The position numbers and the translations under genes are program-made. From Planctomycetota bacterium (GTDB lineage: Bacteria; Planctomycetota; UBA11346), in the NCBI GenBank assembly GCA_025055595.1, contig JANWWU010000022.1, forward strand, positions 1 to 64,000: a DNA stretch of 64,000 bases, written 5' to 3'. Shown piece by piece: positions 52,118-61,319 of the stretch (position 1 is its first letter; every line of letters starts with the position of its first letter). The notes under the pieces were generated by a model. That model searched no databases and had not been told where the DNA came from. It worked only from the letters and a program-made list of their open reading frames with translations.

Positions 52118-52975
52118 CGACGGCAGCCCGAAATCGGTAGCGCTGACCTCGGCGAGCGCCTCGTCGCGGACCGTGAAGCCGTGCCACAGCAGGCCCTGGC
52201 CGTCGGGCAGGGTCGGCGCGCCGCGCAGCGCGCCTTGAACATAGGCCTTGGCGCCGAGGATCGCCTCGCGCAGGCTGTCGCCCTTGGCGAGGCAGGCGGT
52301 GATCGCTGCGCTGTGCGCGCAGCCCGTGCCGGCGATCTTGCTGCGCGGCACGGTCGGGCTCTCGAAGTGGCTGATGCCGTCGAGCGCGGCGAGCAGATCG
52401 ATGTGCCGTCCGCCGATGCCGCCGCCGGTGACGAGGATCGGACAGCCGTAGCGCGCGCGCAGCCGCGTCGCCGCCTCCTCCATGTCGGCGATGTCCAGGC
52501 ACTCGTCCATGCCAGCGAGCATCGCCGCCTCCAGGCGGTTGGGAGTGGCGAGGGTGCCGAGCGGCAGCAGCTGCTCGCACAGGCCGCGGATCACCGCGGG
52601 GTTGGTCAACGGCACGCCCTGGCTGGTCAGGATGATCGGATCGATGACGACCGGCACGCGGGACTGCGCGCGCAACCACTGTTCGACCACCGCGATCAGG
52701 TGAGCCTCCGGGATGTAGCCGATCTTCACTGCTCGTATCGGCAAGCTGCTGGCGAGCGTCTCGAGCTGCGCGCGCAGCTGCTCGGCGCTCGTCTGCATGC
52801 AGACCTGCACGCGGCACAGGGCGGCTTCGCGGCGCTGCGTGATGACGGAGGTGGCCGCTGCCGCGCCATAACAGCTGAGCGCCATGAACACCTTGATATC
52901 GGCGAGAACCCCCGTGCTGCCGGCACCATCGATGGTGCCGATCGCCACGCACACCGGATAGGGGAAATGCCCCAT
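52097..52975 (-). CDS. thiD: Hydroxymethylpyrimidine/phosphomethylpyrimidine kinase
   Basis: ThiD makes HMP-PP for thiamine synthesis. The 292-residue ribokinase-fold protein shows CVAIGTIDGAGSTGVLADIK (usually SDPSGGAGIQADLK; here the DxSGG part is shortened to TIDGAGS), IKIGYIPEA, PVVIDPIILTSQG, TPNRLEAAML, and the anion-hole GTGCAHSAAITACLAKG. It is a lone thi gene. No TPP riboswitch was recognised in the 100-bp leader. Confidence 0.85.
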   Translation of the reverse strand: MGHFPYPVCVAIGTIDGAGSTGVLADIKVFMALSCYGAAAATSVITQRREAALCRVQVCMQTSAEQLRAQLETLASSLPIRAVKIGYIPEAHLIAVVEQWLRAQSRVPVVIDPIILTSQGVPLTNPAVIRGLCEQLLPLGTLATPNRLEAAMLAGMDECLDIADMEEAATRLRARYGCPILVTGGGIGGRHIDLLAALDGISHFESPTVPRSKIAGTGCAHSAAITACLAKGDSLREAILGAKAYVQGALRGAPTLPDGQGLLWHGFTVRDEALAEVSATDFGLPSSTHAAF

Positions 52976-53028
52976 GCTGCCCCCTCATCTTCCACTGCCG
53001 AAGTCGAGATCAAAAACATTGACTCTGC

Positions 53029-53046
53029 GCAGTACGCCTGTACTGC
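53029..53046. repeat. 7-bp inverted repeat upstream of thiD
   Basis: GCAGTAC, a GCCT spacer and GTACTGC form a perfect 18-bp inverted repeat between thiD and the next gene. The layout fits a dimeric regulator's operator for thiD, lying 54 nt from its ATG. A TTTTT run follows 13 nt after the stem in the minus direction, too far for a normal terminator. Confidence 0.35.
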
Positions 53047-53075
53047 ACCGCCTGCAGCACGCTGCCCGCGCGGGT

Positions 53076-53300
53076 TCAGGGCCGCTGTTCGGCCTCGAAA
53101 CGCCGCAGGGCTTCCGGGCTGATCTGCACCTGGTCGACGCGCGGCGCGGGCGGGGTCTGCACGACCTGCTGCCCCGCGGCCGCGATCGAGCCGAGCAGGC
53201 GCTCGATGACGGCCTTGGACAGCTGCTGCCCGGCGCGGGCGGCGCCGATCGATGCGGCTTGCCCGGTGACGCCGTTCACGGAGAGGATGGTATCCGCCAT
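53076..53300 (-). CDS. Small Ala/Gln-rich protein, unknown function
   Basis: The 74-residue protein (MADTILSVNGVTGQAASIGA at the start) ends with VDQVQISPEALRRFE. A variant of the ISPEA-type motif occurs near the ends of several small motility-associated proteins, but the match is too short to name a family. It is divergent from xseA, with 27 nt between the two starts. Confidence 0.45.
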   Translation of the reverse strand: MADTILSVNGVTGQAASIGAARAGQQLSKAVIERLLGSIAAAGQQVVQTPPAPRVDQVQISPEALRRFEAEQRP

Positions 53301-53309
53301 ACGGCAGTC

Positions 53310-53337
53310 AGTATACCAAGGACGACGATGACGGCAA
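53310..53337 (-). promoter_or_regulatory. Candidate promoter for the 74-aa gene
   Basis: On the minus strand, TTGCCG (53337-53332) and TATACT (53315-53310; five of six to TATAAT) are 16 bp apart, 9 nt from the ATG at 53300. The -35 lies inside the start of xseA, so the two genes share regulatory DNA. Confidence 0.4.
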
Positions 53338-54659
53338 GCTCCGAACTCGGCCGCGCGCCGCCGCTGAGCGTCTCGGCCCTGACGCATCTCATCACCCATG
53401 CGCTGTACAACCTTGGCAGCGTGGCCGTGATCGGCGAGCTCTCCCAGGTCAAGGTGGCGGCGAGCGGCCATCTCTACGGCACGCTCAAAGACGAGCAGGC
53501 GGTGCTCAACATCGTGATCTGGCGCAGCCAGCTCGCCCGCCTCGGGCGCATCCCGCAGGAAGGCAGCCGGGTCATCGTCCACGGCCAGCTCGATGTCTAC
53601 CCCGCGCGCGGCAGCTATCAGCTGATCGTCCAGCGCCTGCTGCCGGCCGGGGCGGGGGAGCTGGCGGCGCGCCTCGAGCAGCTCAAGCAGCGGCTGGCGG
53701 CAGAGGGCCTCTTCGCCGAAGAGCGCAAGCGCCCCTTGCCCTTCCTGCCGCGCGCCGTCGGTCTGGCGACCGCTGCGAACTCGGCGGCCCTCGCCGACCT
53801 GCTCGAGGGCATTCGCCGCCGCTTTCCGACGATGCCGGTCGTCCTCGCGCCCTGCCTCGTGCAGGGCGAGGGCGCCGCAGCCTCGATCGTCGCCGCCCTG
53901 CAGCGGCTCGCGGCGCACCCCGAGGTCGATGTCATCGTCTGCGGCCGTGGCGGTGGCTCGCTCGAAGACCTCTGGGCGTTCAACGAAGAGCCCGTCGTGC
54001 GGGCGATCGCCGGCTGCCCCAAGCCGGTGGTCAGCGCCGTCGGTCATGAGACGGACTGGACCCTCGCCGACCTGGCGGCCGATGTCCGGGCGAAGACGCC
54101 GACGGCGGCCGGCGAGCTGGTGGTGCCGGTGCTGGCGGACCTGCTGGCGGCGCTCGCCGAGCGCCGACAACGCCTGCAGGCGGCCATCGACCGCAGCCTG
54201 TCCGAGGCCCAGGCGCGCCTCGCCGCGCTTGCCGCTCACCGCGCCTTGCAGTCGCCGCACTACCAGGTCGCGCTGCGCCAGCAGCGCCTCGATGAGCTGG
54301 CAGGCCAGCTTGAGGCGACCTGGCAGCGGCGCTGGACGGCGGCCAACGCTGAGCTGGTCACGCTCAGCGCGCGCCTGCATGCCCTGTCGCCGCTTGCGGT
54401 GCTGGCGCGCGGCTATGCGATCGCGCGCCGGTCGCACGCCGGGGTGCTCAGGCGGGTCGCCGATGCACCGCTTTTACACTTCACTGGCTGGGCCGCGCAC
54501 GCCGACATGCTCCGGCAGCTCGCCGATGCACCGCTGGGCACCACGATCGAGGTCCGCTTGCGCGACGGCTGGCTCGAGGCGCAGGTGACGGGGCATCGAC
54601 CCTTGAGCGCCTGGGAGGCGCAGCTGTCCGCTGCCGGGGAGCACGATGCCGAGCCGTGA
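53328..54659 (+). CDS. xseA: Exodeoxyribonuclease VII large subunit
   Basis: ExoVII degrades single-stranded DNA from either end; XseA is its catalytic subunit. The 443-residue protein has an N-terminal OB fold (VAVIGELSQVKVAASGHLYG), a catalytic domain with VCGRGGGSLEDLWAFNEEPV and SAVGHETDWTLADLAADVRA-KTPTAAGE, and a helical C-terminal domain (about 275-400). The start at 53328 has AAGGA upstream. The small subunit gene xseB is not next to it. It overlaps rsmG by 14 nt. Confidence 0.95.
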   Translation: MTASSELGRAPPLSVSALTHLITHALYNLGSVAVIGELSQVKVAASGHLYGTLKDEQAVLNIVIWRSQLARLGRIPQEGSRVIVHGQLDVYPARGSYQLIVQRLLPAGAGELAARLEQLKQRLAAEGLFAEERKRPLPFLPRAVGLATAANSAALADLLEGIRRRFPTMPVVLAPCLVQGEGAAASIVAALQRLAAHPEVDVIVCGRGGGSLEDLWAFNEEPVVRAIAGCPKPVVSAVGHETDWTLADLAADVRAKTPTAAGELVVPVLADLLAALAERRQRLQAAIDRSLSEAQARLAALAAHRALQSPHYQVALRQQRLDELAGQLEATWQRRWTAANAELVTLSARLHALSPLAVLARGYAIARRSHAGVLRRVADAPLLHFTGWAAHADMLRQLADAPLGTTIEVRLRDGWLEAQVTGHRPLSAWEAQLSAAGEHDAEP

Positions 54660-55407
54660 GCGCAGCGCCGCGGTTCCGGGGGCGGGCTCGGTGGACCCCG
54701 CCGACCATCCGCCGCTGCCGCTGCCGGATGCCGACTGGGACTGGCTGCGCGAGCGCTGCGCCGCCCTCGGCCTGCCTGATCCCGCGCCCTGGCGGGAGAC
54801 CCTCGCAGCCCTCTACGGTCACCTCGTCGGCGTCAACCGCTGGCTGAATCTGACGACCGTCACCAGCCCGCGCGACTGGCTGAAGTGGCATGTGCTCGAC
54901 AGCTGGAGCGGGCTGCGCGCCGCGGCCCTGCGCGCCGTGCAGTCTGGGGCCTTGGCTGTCGACCTCGGCTCGGGCGGCGGCTACCCCGGCCTGCCGCTGG
55001 CGCTGGCGCTCCCGCATCTGCGCTGGTTGCTCATCGATGCTCGCCGCAAGAAGGCCGAGTTTCTCGGCGCCGCGGCGCGCCTGCTGGGTCCCTGGGTCGG
55101 CGCCCGGCACCTGCGCGGCGACTGCGTCCCGCACGCCGCTCCCGAGCTGCATCGCGCTTGCCAGCTGGTCGTCAACCGCGCGATGGGCCCGGCCGACGCC
55201 GTGTTGCCGCAGGCCGCGCCGCTGCTGGCGGAGGGCGGGCTGCTCGTCGTCTGGAAGGGTCCGGCCTTCCTCGGCAGCGAGCGCGATCGCGCGGCCGGCG
55301 TCGCGCCGCGCTGGGGGTTCCGGGTGGCCGACGTGACGGGCCTGCGCCTCGAGGACGGGGATCCCGAGCGCTATCTCGTCACTTACCGCCGGGTGGGGGG
55401 GCGCTGA
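54646..55407 (+). CDS. rsmG: 16S rRNA (guanine527-N7)-methyltransferase
   Basis: RsmG (GidB) adds the m7G527 mark in 16S rRNA. The 253-residue protein shows NRWLNLTTVTSPRDWLKWHV, LDSWSGL, the SAM-binding AVDLGSGGGYPGLPLALALP and IDARRKKAEFLGAAARLL, and an NRAMGPADAVL strand. The N-terminus is about 25 residues longer than usual and Pro/Ala-rich. It overlaps nuoN by 29 nt at the 3' ends. Confidence 0.92.
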   Translation: MPSRERSAAVPGAGSVDPADHPPLPLPDADWDWLRERCAALGLPDPAPWRETLAALYGHLVGVNRWLNLTTVTSPRDWLKWHVLDSWSGLRAAALRAVQSGALAVDLGSGGGYPGLPLALALPHLRWLLIDARRKKAEFLGAAARLLGPWVGARHLRGDCVPHAAPELHRACQLVVNRAMGPADAVLPQAAPLLAEGGLLVVWKGPAFLGSERDRAAGVAPRWGFRVADVTGLRLEDGDPERYLVTYRRVGGR

Positions 55408-56905
55408 GCGACGATGCCGCCGTCGGCGCGGCGACAGCCGCCGACGAGGGCAGCAGCCCGGGGCAGGCGAGCAGCGCGACCAACAGCACGGCCGCCGCGG
55501 CGCTGCCCCAGCGGTTGAGCGCGTCGCCGCCCAGCGCCAGCGGCTGCTCGTCGCGCGGGGTTCCGGCCCACAGCTGGACGAGCAGGTAGAGGTAGGCGGC
55601 GGCAGCGGCGAGCGCCGCTATCAGGGCGACGAGCGCGATGATCCAGCCGCCGGCGGCGACGGTCTGGCCGAGGACGGCGAACTTGCCGAGGAAGCCGAGC
55701 ATCGGCGGCAGGCCAGCGAGGCTCGCCAGGCAGACGCTGAGCACGGCGCCGTAGAGCGGGAACTGGCGGCCGCGGCCGTGCAGCTGGCTCAGGTTGTCGC
55801 CGGCATCGTCGGGCCCGGCGATCGCGGCGGCGGCGGCGAGGGCTGCCGCCGTCGCCAGGGCGTAGGCGACGGCGTAGAGCCACAGCGCCGACAGGTCGAT
55901 CGCGGCATCGCGGAAGGGCAAGATGAAAGGCAGCAGGAGGAAGCCGGCGTTGGCGATCGCGCTGTAGCCGACGAGGCGGCGCAGGCTGGACTGGCGCAGC
56001 ATCGCGAAGCTGCCGATGACGATCGAGGCGATGGCGAGGATCGTCAGCAAGAGGGCCAGCGGCTCGAGCAGGGCGCTGCGCAGTCCCGGCACCGGCGGTA
56101 CGGCCTGATCGAGGCGCACCGGCTTGCCATCGGAGGCCGCCAGGCCGAGCCAGAGGCTGCCGAGGAGCGCGACGGCGCCGAGCTTGACGATCGCGCCCAT
56201 CAGGCCGGTGACCGCGACCGGCGCCCCGGTGTAGGCGTCTGGGGCCCAAGCATGGAAGGGCACGGCGCCGAGCTTGAAGGCGAGGCCGATCAGCATGCAG
56301 CTGGCGCCGAGCGCGAAGAGGGCTTCGCGGCCAGCGACCGCAGGGGCGCCGAAGCGCGTCGAGCCGGTCGCCCCGTAGTACAGGGCGACGCCGTAGAGGA
56401 AGATCGCGCTGAACACCGCGCCCATGACCAGGTACTTGAGCAGGGCCTCGCCGGACTCGGGGCGCTGACGGCGCAGGCCGACGAGCGCGTAGATCGCCAG
56501 CGCCGCTGTCTCCATCCCGACGAAAGCGGCGAGCGCGTCGAGGCTCATGATCATCAGCAGGACGCCGCTCGCTGCGACGGCGGCGAGGGCGTAGGATTCG
56601 CCGCCTGGGAAGCGGTCGCGATCAAGGCTGGCCTGCAGGCCGCCGACGGCCACCGCGGTGACGGCGAGCGTCGTCAGCATCAACCAGCGCCGGGCGGCAT
56701 CGAGCGCCAGCATGCCGTATGCCTGACCGTTCGGCGCCAGCGCGACGGCGAAGGCGGCCGCGATGCAGGCGACGGCGACGATCCACGGCAGCACCTGATG
56801 CTTGCGGACGCGCGCCAGGAAGGGCTCGGCGGCGAGGGCGATGAGCCCGCCGGACAAGGCCAGCAGCAGCGGGGCGAGCAGGGACAGCAGGGGAGCGGGA
56901 TCCAT
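55379..56905 (-). CDS. nuoN: NADH-quinone oxidoreductase subunit N
   Basis: NuoN is an antiporter-like membrane subunit of complex I that helps pump protons. The 508-residue protein has about 14 membrane helices, the GMETAALAIYALVGLRRQRP segment, the conserved Lys in LIGLAFKLGAVPFHAWAPD-AYTGAP, and Lys/His in the central helices (GLMGAIVKLGAV). Last gene of the nuo operon; its ATG shares a base with the nuoM stop. Confidence 0.95.
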   Translation of the reverse strand: MDPAPLLSLLAPLLLALSGGLIALAAEPFLARVRKHQVLPWIVAVACIAAAFAVALAPNGQAYGMLALDAARRWLMLTTLAVTAVAVGGLQASLDRDRFPGGESYALAAVAASGVLLMIMSLDALAAFVGMETAALAIYALVGLRRQRPESGEALLKYLVMGAVFSAIFLYGVALYYGATGSTRFGAPAVAGREALFALGASCMLIGLAFKLGAVPFHAWAPDAYTGAPVAVTGLMGAIVKLGAVALLGSLWLGLAASDGKPVRLDQAVPPVPGLRSALLEPLALLLTILAIASIVIGSFAMLRQSSLRRLVGYSAIANAGFLLLPFILPFRDAAIDLSALWLYAVAYALATAAALAAAAAIAGPDDAGDNLSQLHGRGRQFPLYGAVLSVCLASLAGLPPMLGFLGKFAVLGQTVAAGGWIIALVALIAALAAAAAYLYLLVQLWAGTPRDEQPLALGGDALNRWGSAAAAVLLVALLACPGLLPSSAAVAAPTAASSLSAPPPGGK

Positions 56906-58419
56906 CAGCGACGCTCCTCGGAGGGCGAAGTGGTCGCAGACGCCGCCGGCTGCGTCGCGCGCGCCGGCTCGCACAGCGCATTCGCATCGGCACCGGCGTG
57001 GCGCGCGATCAGGCCGGGCTGGAAGCCGAACCACAGGGCGCCAAGCAGCAGCGGAACCACGGCGAGCACCTCGCGCGGCAGCAGGTCGCTGACTTCGGCC
57101 CGGCCTTCCGGAGCCTCGCCGAAGCACCACTTCTGGACGAGGATCAGCAGATAGCCGGCGCCGAGGACGACGGACAGCCCAGCGATCGCCGCCCACCACG
57201 GATCGCGCTGCCACAGGCCCATGAGCAGCAGGAACTCGCCGGCGAAGTTGGCGGTGCCCGGCAGCGCTGCGGTGGCGAGGACGCTGAGGACGAGCAGGGT
57301 GGCGAACCACGGCGCGCGCCGCGCCAGGGCCCCGTGGTCATCGAGGTAGGGGCTCTGCGTCCGCTGTTCGAGGGCTCCGACCAGCACGAAGAGCGCGGCG
57401 GTGCTCAGGCCGTGGGCGATCATCTGCACGGTCGCGCCGTCGATGGCCGCCGCTTGCAGCGAGAAGACGCCGGCGGCGGTAAGGCCGAGGTGCGACAGCG
57501 AGGCGTAGGCGATCAGCCGCTTGGCATCTTCTTGCGCGAAGGCGACAACGGCGCCGCCGACGGCGCCGAGCGTGCCGAGGAGCAGGAACAGCGGGGCCTG
57601 CTCGCGGCTCAGCGCCGGGAACAGCGGCAGGACGATGGCGAGGAAACCGTAGAGGCCGAGCTTGGCCATCGCGCCGGCGACCAGCACCCCCGCTCCCGCC
57701 GGCAGCTCGGCGTAGGTTCTCGCCTGCCAGGCGTGCAGGGGGACGAGCGGGATCTTGACTGCGAAGGCGAGGGCGAAGGCCCAGAACCACCACTCGAGCG
57801 TCGCCGCGTCGAGCTTGCCGGCGCGCAGGGCGGCGGCGGCCTCGTTGAAGGCCGTCGTGCCGGTTTCGGCCGCGATCGCCCAGACGGCGATCAGCATCGG
57901 CACGCTGCCAAGCATCGTCATCAGCACGAACCACAGGGCGGCGCTGCGTCGCTCGTAGCCGCCGAACAGCGCCAGGACGACGACGACCGGGATCAGCATC
58001 GCTTCGTAGCAGAAGGCGAACAGCGCGAGGTCGCGCGCGAACAAGGCGCCGAGCATCGCCGCCTCGGCGGCGAAGAGCGCAGCGGCGTACTCGCGCATCC
58101 GCCCCCCTGCCTCGCCGCGCGCCGCGAGCAGGGCCACCGGCATCAACCAGGCGACCAGGGCCGCCAGCCAGGCCGAGAGCCCGTCGCTGGCCAGCCGCAA
58201 GTGGATGATGGCGTTGGTGCCGGGGATGCGCCACCAGGGAACGGCGAGCGTGCCGCCGTGGCCGAGGAGGACGGCGAGGCTGCCGCCGGCGATCAGCAGC
58301 GCGAGCAACAGCGCCAGGCGCCAAGTCGCGGCGCCCGCGCGCTCGTCGTCGCCGCCGTGCGCGAAGGCGACGATCAGGGCCGCGGCCAGCGGGGCGAGGA
58401 CGAGGGCGAGGAGCAGCAT
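56905..58419 (-). CDS. nuoM: NADH-quinone oxidoreductase subunit M
   Basis: NuoM is the second antiporter-like subunit. The 504-residue protein shows the conserved Glu in FAFCYEAMLIPVVVVLALFG, AFAVKIPLVPLHAWQARTYA, AGAMAKLGLYGFLAIVLPLF and YASLSHLGLTAAG. A C-terminal tail of about 35 residues is Ala/Ser/Thr-rich. It lies 1 nt after the nuoL stop. Confidence 0.95.
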   Translation of the reverse strand: MLLLALVLAPLAAALIVAFAHGGDDERAGAATWRLALLLALLIAGGSLAVLLGHGGTLAVPWWRIPGTNAIIHLRLASDGLSAWLAALVAWLMPVALLAARGEAGGRMREYAAALFAAEAAMLGALFARDLALFAFCYEAMLIPVVVVLALFGGYERRSAALWFVLMTMLGSVPMLIAVWAIAAETGTTAFNEAAAALRAGKLDAATLEWWFWAFALAFAVKIPLVPLHAWQARTYAELPAGAGVLVAGAMAKLGLYGFLAIVLPLFPALSREQAPLFLLLGTLGAVGGAVVAFAQEDAKRLIAYASLSHLGLTAAGVFSLQAAAIDGATVQMIAHGLSTAALFVLVGALEQRTQSPYLDDHGALARRAPWFATLLVLSVLATAALPGTANFAGEFLLLMGLWQRDPWWAAIAGLSVVLGAGYLLILVQKWCFGEAPEGRAEVSDLLPREVLAVVPLLLGALWFGFQPGLIARHAGADANALCEPARATQPAASATTSPSEERR

Positions 58420-58420
58420 G

Positions 58421-60442
58421 TCAGCGGACCACGAACACGATGACGACCGCGAGGAAGGCCGCGCCGCCGAGGACGGCGCACAGCAGGTTGGCGCGCAGCC
58501 GCGCGCGCTGCACGACGGCGAGGTAGCCGGCGCCGAGGGCGCGCGCCGCCTGCATCGCGAGCCAGCCGCTGATCCCGAGGATCGCGAGCTCGATCACCCA
58601 GTAGAGCGCGTACCCGAGGGCGAACACCGGCTTGACGATCAGCCACTCGGCGAGGCGGTCCCAGGCGAAGGTCCAGTGTCCGCCCCAGCCGCTCGGCGCG
58701 GTCTCGCTGCCGGCGCTCGGCACCTGGGCGGGACCCTGGCGCCAGACGGCGTAGCCGATCAGCGCTCCGAGGGCGGCGACCAGGGTGCCGACCCCGGCGA
58801 TCGCCCACGGCAGGTTGCCGAGCTCGCCGTGGGGATGGGCGGCGAGCCAGCGCTGCTCGGGGGCGGCGAGGACGGGAGCCAGGTAGTGCTTGATGAAGGC
58901 CAGCGCATCGGGCGGAATGCCGAGCGCATCGAGCGGCAAGCCGACCCAGGCGAAGCCGGCGACCAGGCTGCCGAGCGCGAGGATGAGCAGCGGGACGCTC
59001 ATCGTCAGCGGCGTCGGCGCGATGTGGGCGCGCGCCTCGGCATCGAGCCGGCAGGGGCTCCAGAACACCAGCGTCATCACCCGCGTCATGTAGACGGCGG
59101 TGAGGCCGGCGGTGAGCAGGGCGACACCGGCGACGAGCGGGGCGATGTTGAGCGCGCCGAGCTCGTTGTGGCCCAGCCACAGGTGCTCGAGGATCAGGTC
59201 CTTGGAGAAGAAGCCGGCGGCGAAGGGCAGGCCGACGATCGCCCACCAGCCGTAGAACGCGGCGAGGTAGGCGATCGGCAGGTGGGGCCGCAGCCCGCCC
59301 ATCCGCCGCATGTCCTGCTCGTGGTGCAGGCCGTGGATCACCGCGCCGGCGGCAAGGAACAGCGCGGCCTTGAAGAAGGCGTGGGTGAAGACATGGAAGA
59401 GCGCGACGCTGAAGGCCCCGCTGCCGGCGGCCATGAACATGAAGCCGAGCTGGCTGACCGTCGAGTAGGCGAGCGCCTTCTTGATGTCGTGCTGCACCAG
59501 GCCGGCGATCGCGCCCCACAACGCGGTCGCGCAGCCGACGAGCAGGACGACGGTCAGCGCCTGCGGCGCGACGACATAGAGGTCGGCGAGGCGGGCGACG
59601 AGGAAGACGCCCGCAGTGACCATCGTCGCGGCGTGGATCAGGGCCGACACCGGGGTCGGACCGGCCATCGCATCGGGCAGCCAGGCGGCGAGCGGGATCT
59701 GCGCGCTCTTGCCGCAGCAGCCGAGGAAGATCGCGAGCGCCGCCAGGCTCAGCAGGGGGCCAGCTTCGGCCAGCCGCGCGGCATCGGCGCTGCGACACCA
59801 CTGGCTGATCGCCGCATAGTCGAGGCTGCCGGCGACCGAGAGCAGCGCGAAAGCGCCGAGCAGGAAGCCGAGGTCGCCGACGCGGTTGTAGACGAAGGCC
59901 TTGCGCGCGGCGTCAGCGTAGGCGGTGCGCTCGTGCCAGAAGCCGATCAGCAGGTAGCTGCACAGGCCGACCCCTTCCCAGCCGAGGAAGGTGACTGGCA
60001 GGCTGCCGCCCATCACCAGCACGATCATCGCTGCCATGAACAGGTTCATGTAGCACATGAAGCGCGCAAAGCCGCGATCCGCCCACATGTAGCCGACGGA
60101 ATAGAGGTGGATCAGGGCGCCGATGCCGGTGACGAAGAGCAGCATCAGCGCGCTGAGCTGGTCGAGGACCAAGGTGAAGGGCAGCGCGAAGCCGCTACCG
60201 GCGAACCAAGTGAAGTAGGTCGCGCGGTAGACCTCGGGCAGGCCCTCGAGGGGTCCGCCGGCGCTCGGCCACAGCGCCAGGGTCAGGGCGAAGCTCAGCG
60301 CCGGTCCGAGCACGGCGAGCAGCGCGACGAGCGCGCGCGGCGCCCCGTAGGCGTCGCGCGCGGTGCCCAGCGCGAGCGCGCCGTTGACCAGGGCGGCAGC
60401 GAGCGGCAGGGCGGGGATGAGCCAGAGCAGCTGGGCGTCCAC
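58421..60442 (-). CDS. nuoL: NADH-quinone oxidoreductase subunit L
   Basis: NuoL is the distal antiporter-like subunit with the long lateral helix. The 673-residue protein shows LGWEGVGLCSYLLIGFWHER, FLGCCGKSAQIPLAAWLPDA, SALIHAATMVTAGVFLVARL, DIKKALAYSTVSQLGFM and a C-terminal amphipathic region. The GTG at 60442 is preferred because AAGGA lies 6 nt upstream; a TTG at 60448 overlapping nuoK by 4 nt is the alternative. Confidence 0.95.
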   Translation of the reverse strand: MDAQLLWLIPALPLAAALVNGALALGTARDAYGAPRALVALLAVLGPALSFALTLALWPSAGGPLEGLPEVYRATYFTWFAGSGFALPFTLVLDQLSALMLLFVTGIGALIHLYSVGYMWADRGFARFMCYMNLFMAAMIVLVMGGSLPVTFLGWEGVGLCSYLLIGFWHERTAYADAARKAFVYNRVGDLGFLLGAFALLSVAGSLDYAAISQWCRSADAARLAEAGPLLSLAALAIFLGCCGKSAQIPLAAWLPDAMAGPTPVSALIHAATMVTAGVFLVARLADLYVVAPQALTVVLLVGCATALWGAIAGLVQHDIKKALAYSTVSQLGFMFMAAGSGAFSVALFHVFTHAFFKAALFLAAGAVIHGLHHEQDMRRMGGLRPHLPIAYLAAFYGWWAIVGLPFAAGFFSKDLILEHLWLGHNELGALNIAPLVAGVALLTAGLTAVYMTRVMTLVFWSPCRLDAEARAHIAPTPLTMSVPLLILALGSLVAGFAWVGLPLDALGIPPDALAFIKHYLAPVLAAPEQRWLAAHPHGELGNLPWAIAGVGTLVAALGALIGYAVWRQGPAQVPSAGSETAPSGWGGHWTFAWDRLAEWLIVKPVFALGYALYWVIELAILGISGWLAMQAARALGAGYLAVVQRARLRANLLCAVLGGAAFLAVVIVFVVR

Positions 60443-60444
60443 GG

Positions 60445-60774
60445 TCAATCCTTGAGCGCGCTGCGGGCATCGGTGTCGACCGTGTCCTGCTGACGGACCA
60501 GCAGGACGACCATCGCCAGCGCGACGCAGGCCTCGGCAGCGGCGATCGCGATCGTGAACAGCGGCGCGAGCTGGCCAAGGGTGCTGGCGCTGCCGGCATG
60601 GCTGCGGGCGAAGCCGATGAAGGAGAGGTTGACGGCGTTGAGCATCAGCTCGATGCCCATGAGGACGATGAAGAGGTCGCGGCGGGCGAGCGCTGCCGTC
60701 AGCCCCAGGCCGAAGAGCAGCGCCGCCAGGACCTGCACATGGATCGGGGTGAAGAAGGCGGCGTCAGTGGGCAT
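60445..60774 (-). CDS. nuoK: NADH-quinone oxidoreductase subunit K
   Basis: The 109-residue protein has three membrane helices with the conserved Glu pair positions (LFIVLMGIELMLNAVNLSFI and IAIAAAEACVALAMVV) that form part of the proton path from the quinone site. It overlaps nuoJ by 11 nt. Confidence 0.95.
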   Translation of the reverse strand: MPTDAAFFTPIHVQVLAALLFGLGLTAALARRDLFIVLMGIELMLNAVNLSFIGFARSHAGSASTLGQLAPLFTIAIAAAEACVALAMVVLLVRQQDTVDTDARSALKD

Positions 60775-61318
60775 GGTCGTCCTCGGCGGCCTTCGGTTCG
60801 GTATCGAGCGAGCGCTTGGCCAGCAGCACCGCCCCGACGACGGCGGTCAGCAGGGTGACGCCGATGGCGACGAAGAGCAGCCACCAGCCCTGGGCCGGCG
60901 CGAAGAGCAGGGCGCTGATCGGCTCCGGCTCGCCGCGTACGGCCGCGGGGTGCGCGGCGAGCTCGCGCTGCGCCAGCGTGCTGGCGAGCAGGGCGGTCAG
61001 CAGCAGGGAGGCGGCGCTGGCGCCGACGCTCAGCCAGTCGCAGCGCGGCACATCGCTGCGTGCGCGGTTGAGCACCATGATGACGAAGACCATCAGCATC
61101 ATCACGGCGCCGGCGTAGACCAGCACTTGCAGGACGGCGAGGAACGGCGCATCGAGCAAGGCGTAGATGCCGGCGAGCGAGAGCATGACGCCGATCAGCA
61201 GGACCGCGGCATTGAGCGGGTGGCGGGCCAGCACCATGCCGACGCCGCAGATCAGGGCGGCGAGGGCGAGCAGGGCGAAGTAGAGGTCGGCGAGCGTCGC
61301 GTCGAGATGGGGAAACAT
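60764..61318 (-). CDS. nuoJ: NADH-quinone oxidoreductase subunit J
   Basis: The 184-residue protein has five membrane helices and the conserved VLVYAGAVMMLMVFVIMVLN segment with the pi-bulge region of complex I. The ATG at 61318, 1 nt after the nuoI stop, gives the typical start MFPHLDATLADLYFALLALA. The C-terminus is acidic and His-rich (EDDHAH). Confidence 0.93.
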   Translation of the reverse strand: MFPHLDATLADLYFALLALAALICGVGMVLARHPLNAAVLLIGVMLSLAGIYALLDAPFLAVLQVLVYAGAVMMLMVFVIMVLNRARSDVPRCDWLSVGASAASLLLTALLASTLAQRELAAHPAAVRGEPEPISALLFAPAQGWWLLFVAIGVTLLTAVVGAVLLAKRSLDTEPKAAEDDHAH

Positions 61319-61319
61319 G

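Noticed and set aside
52976-53075. TPP riboswitch ahead of thiD
   Set aside because: The conserved CUGAGA and GUGAUNNNG-type elements of THI boxes were looked for and not found; only an inverted repeat is present.
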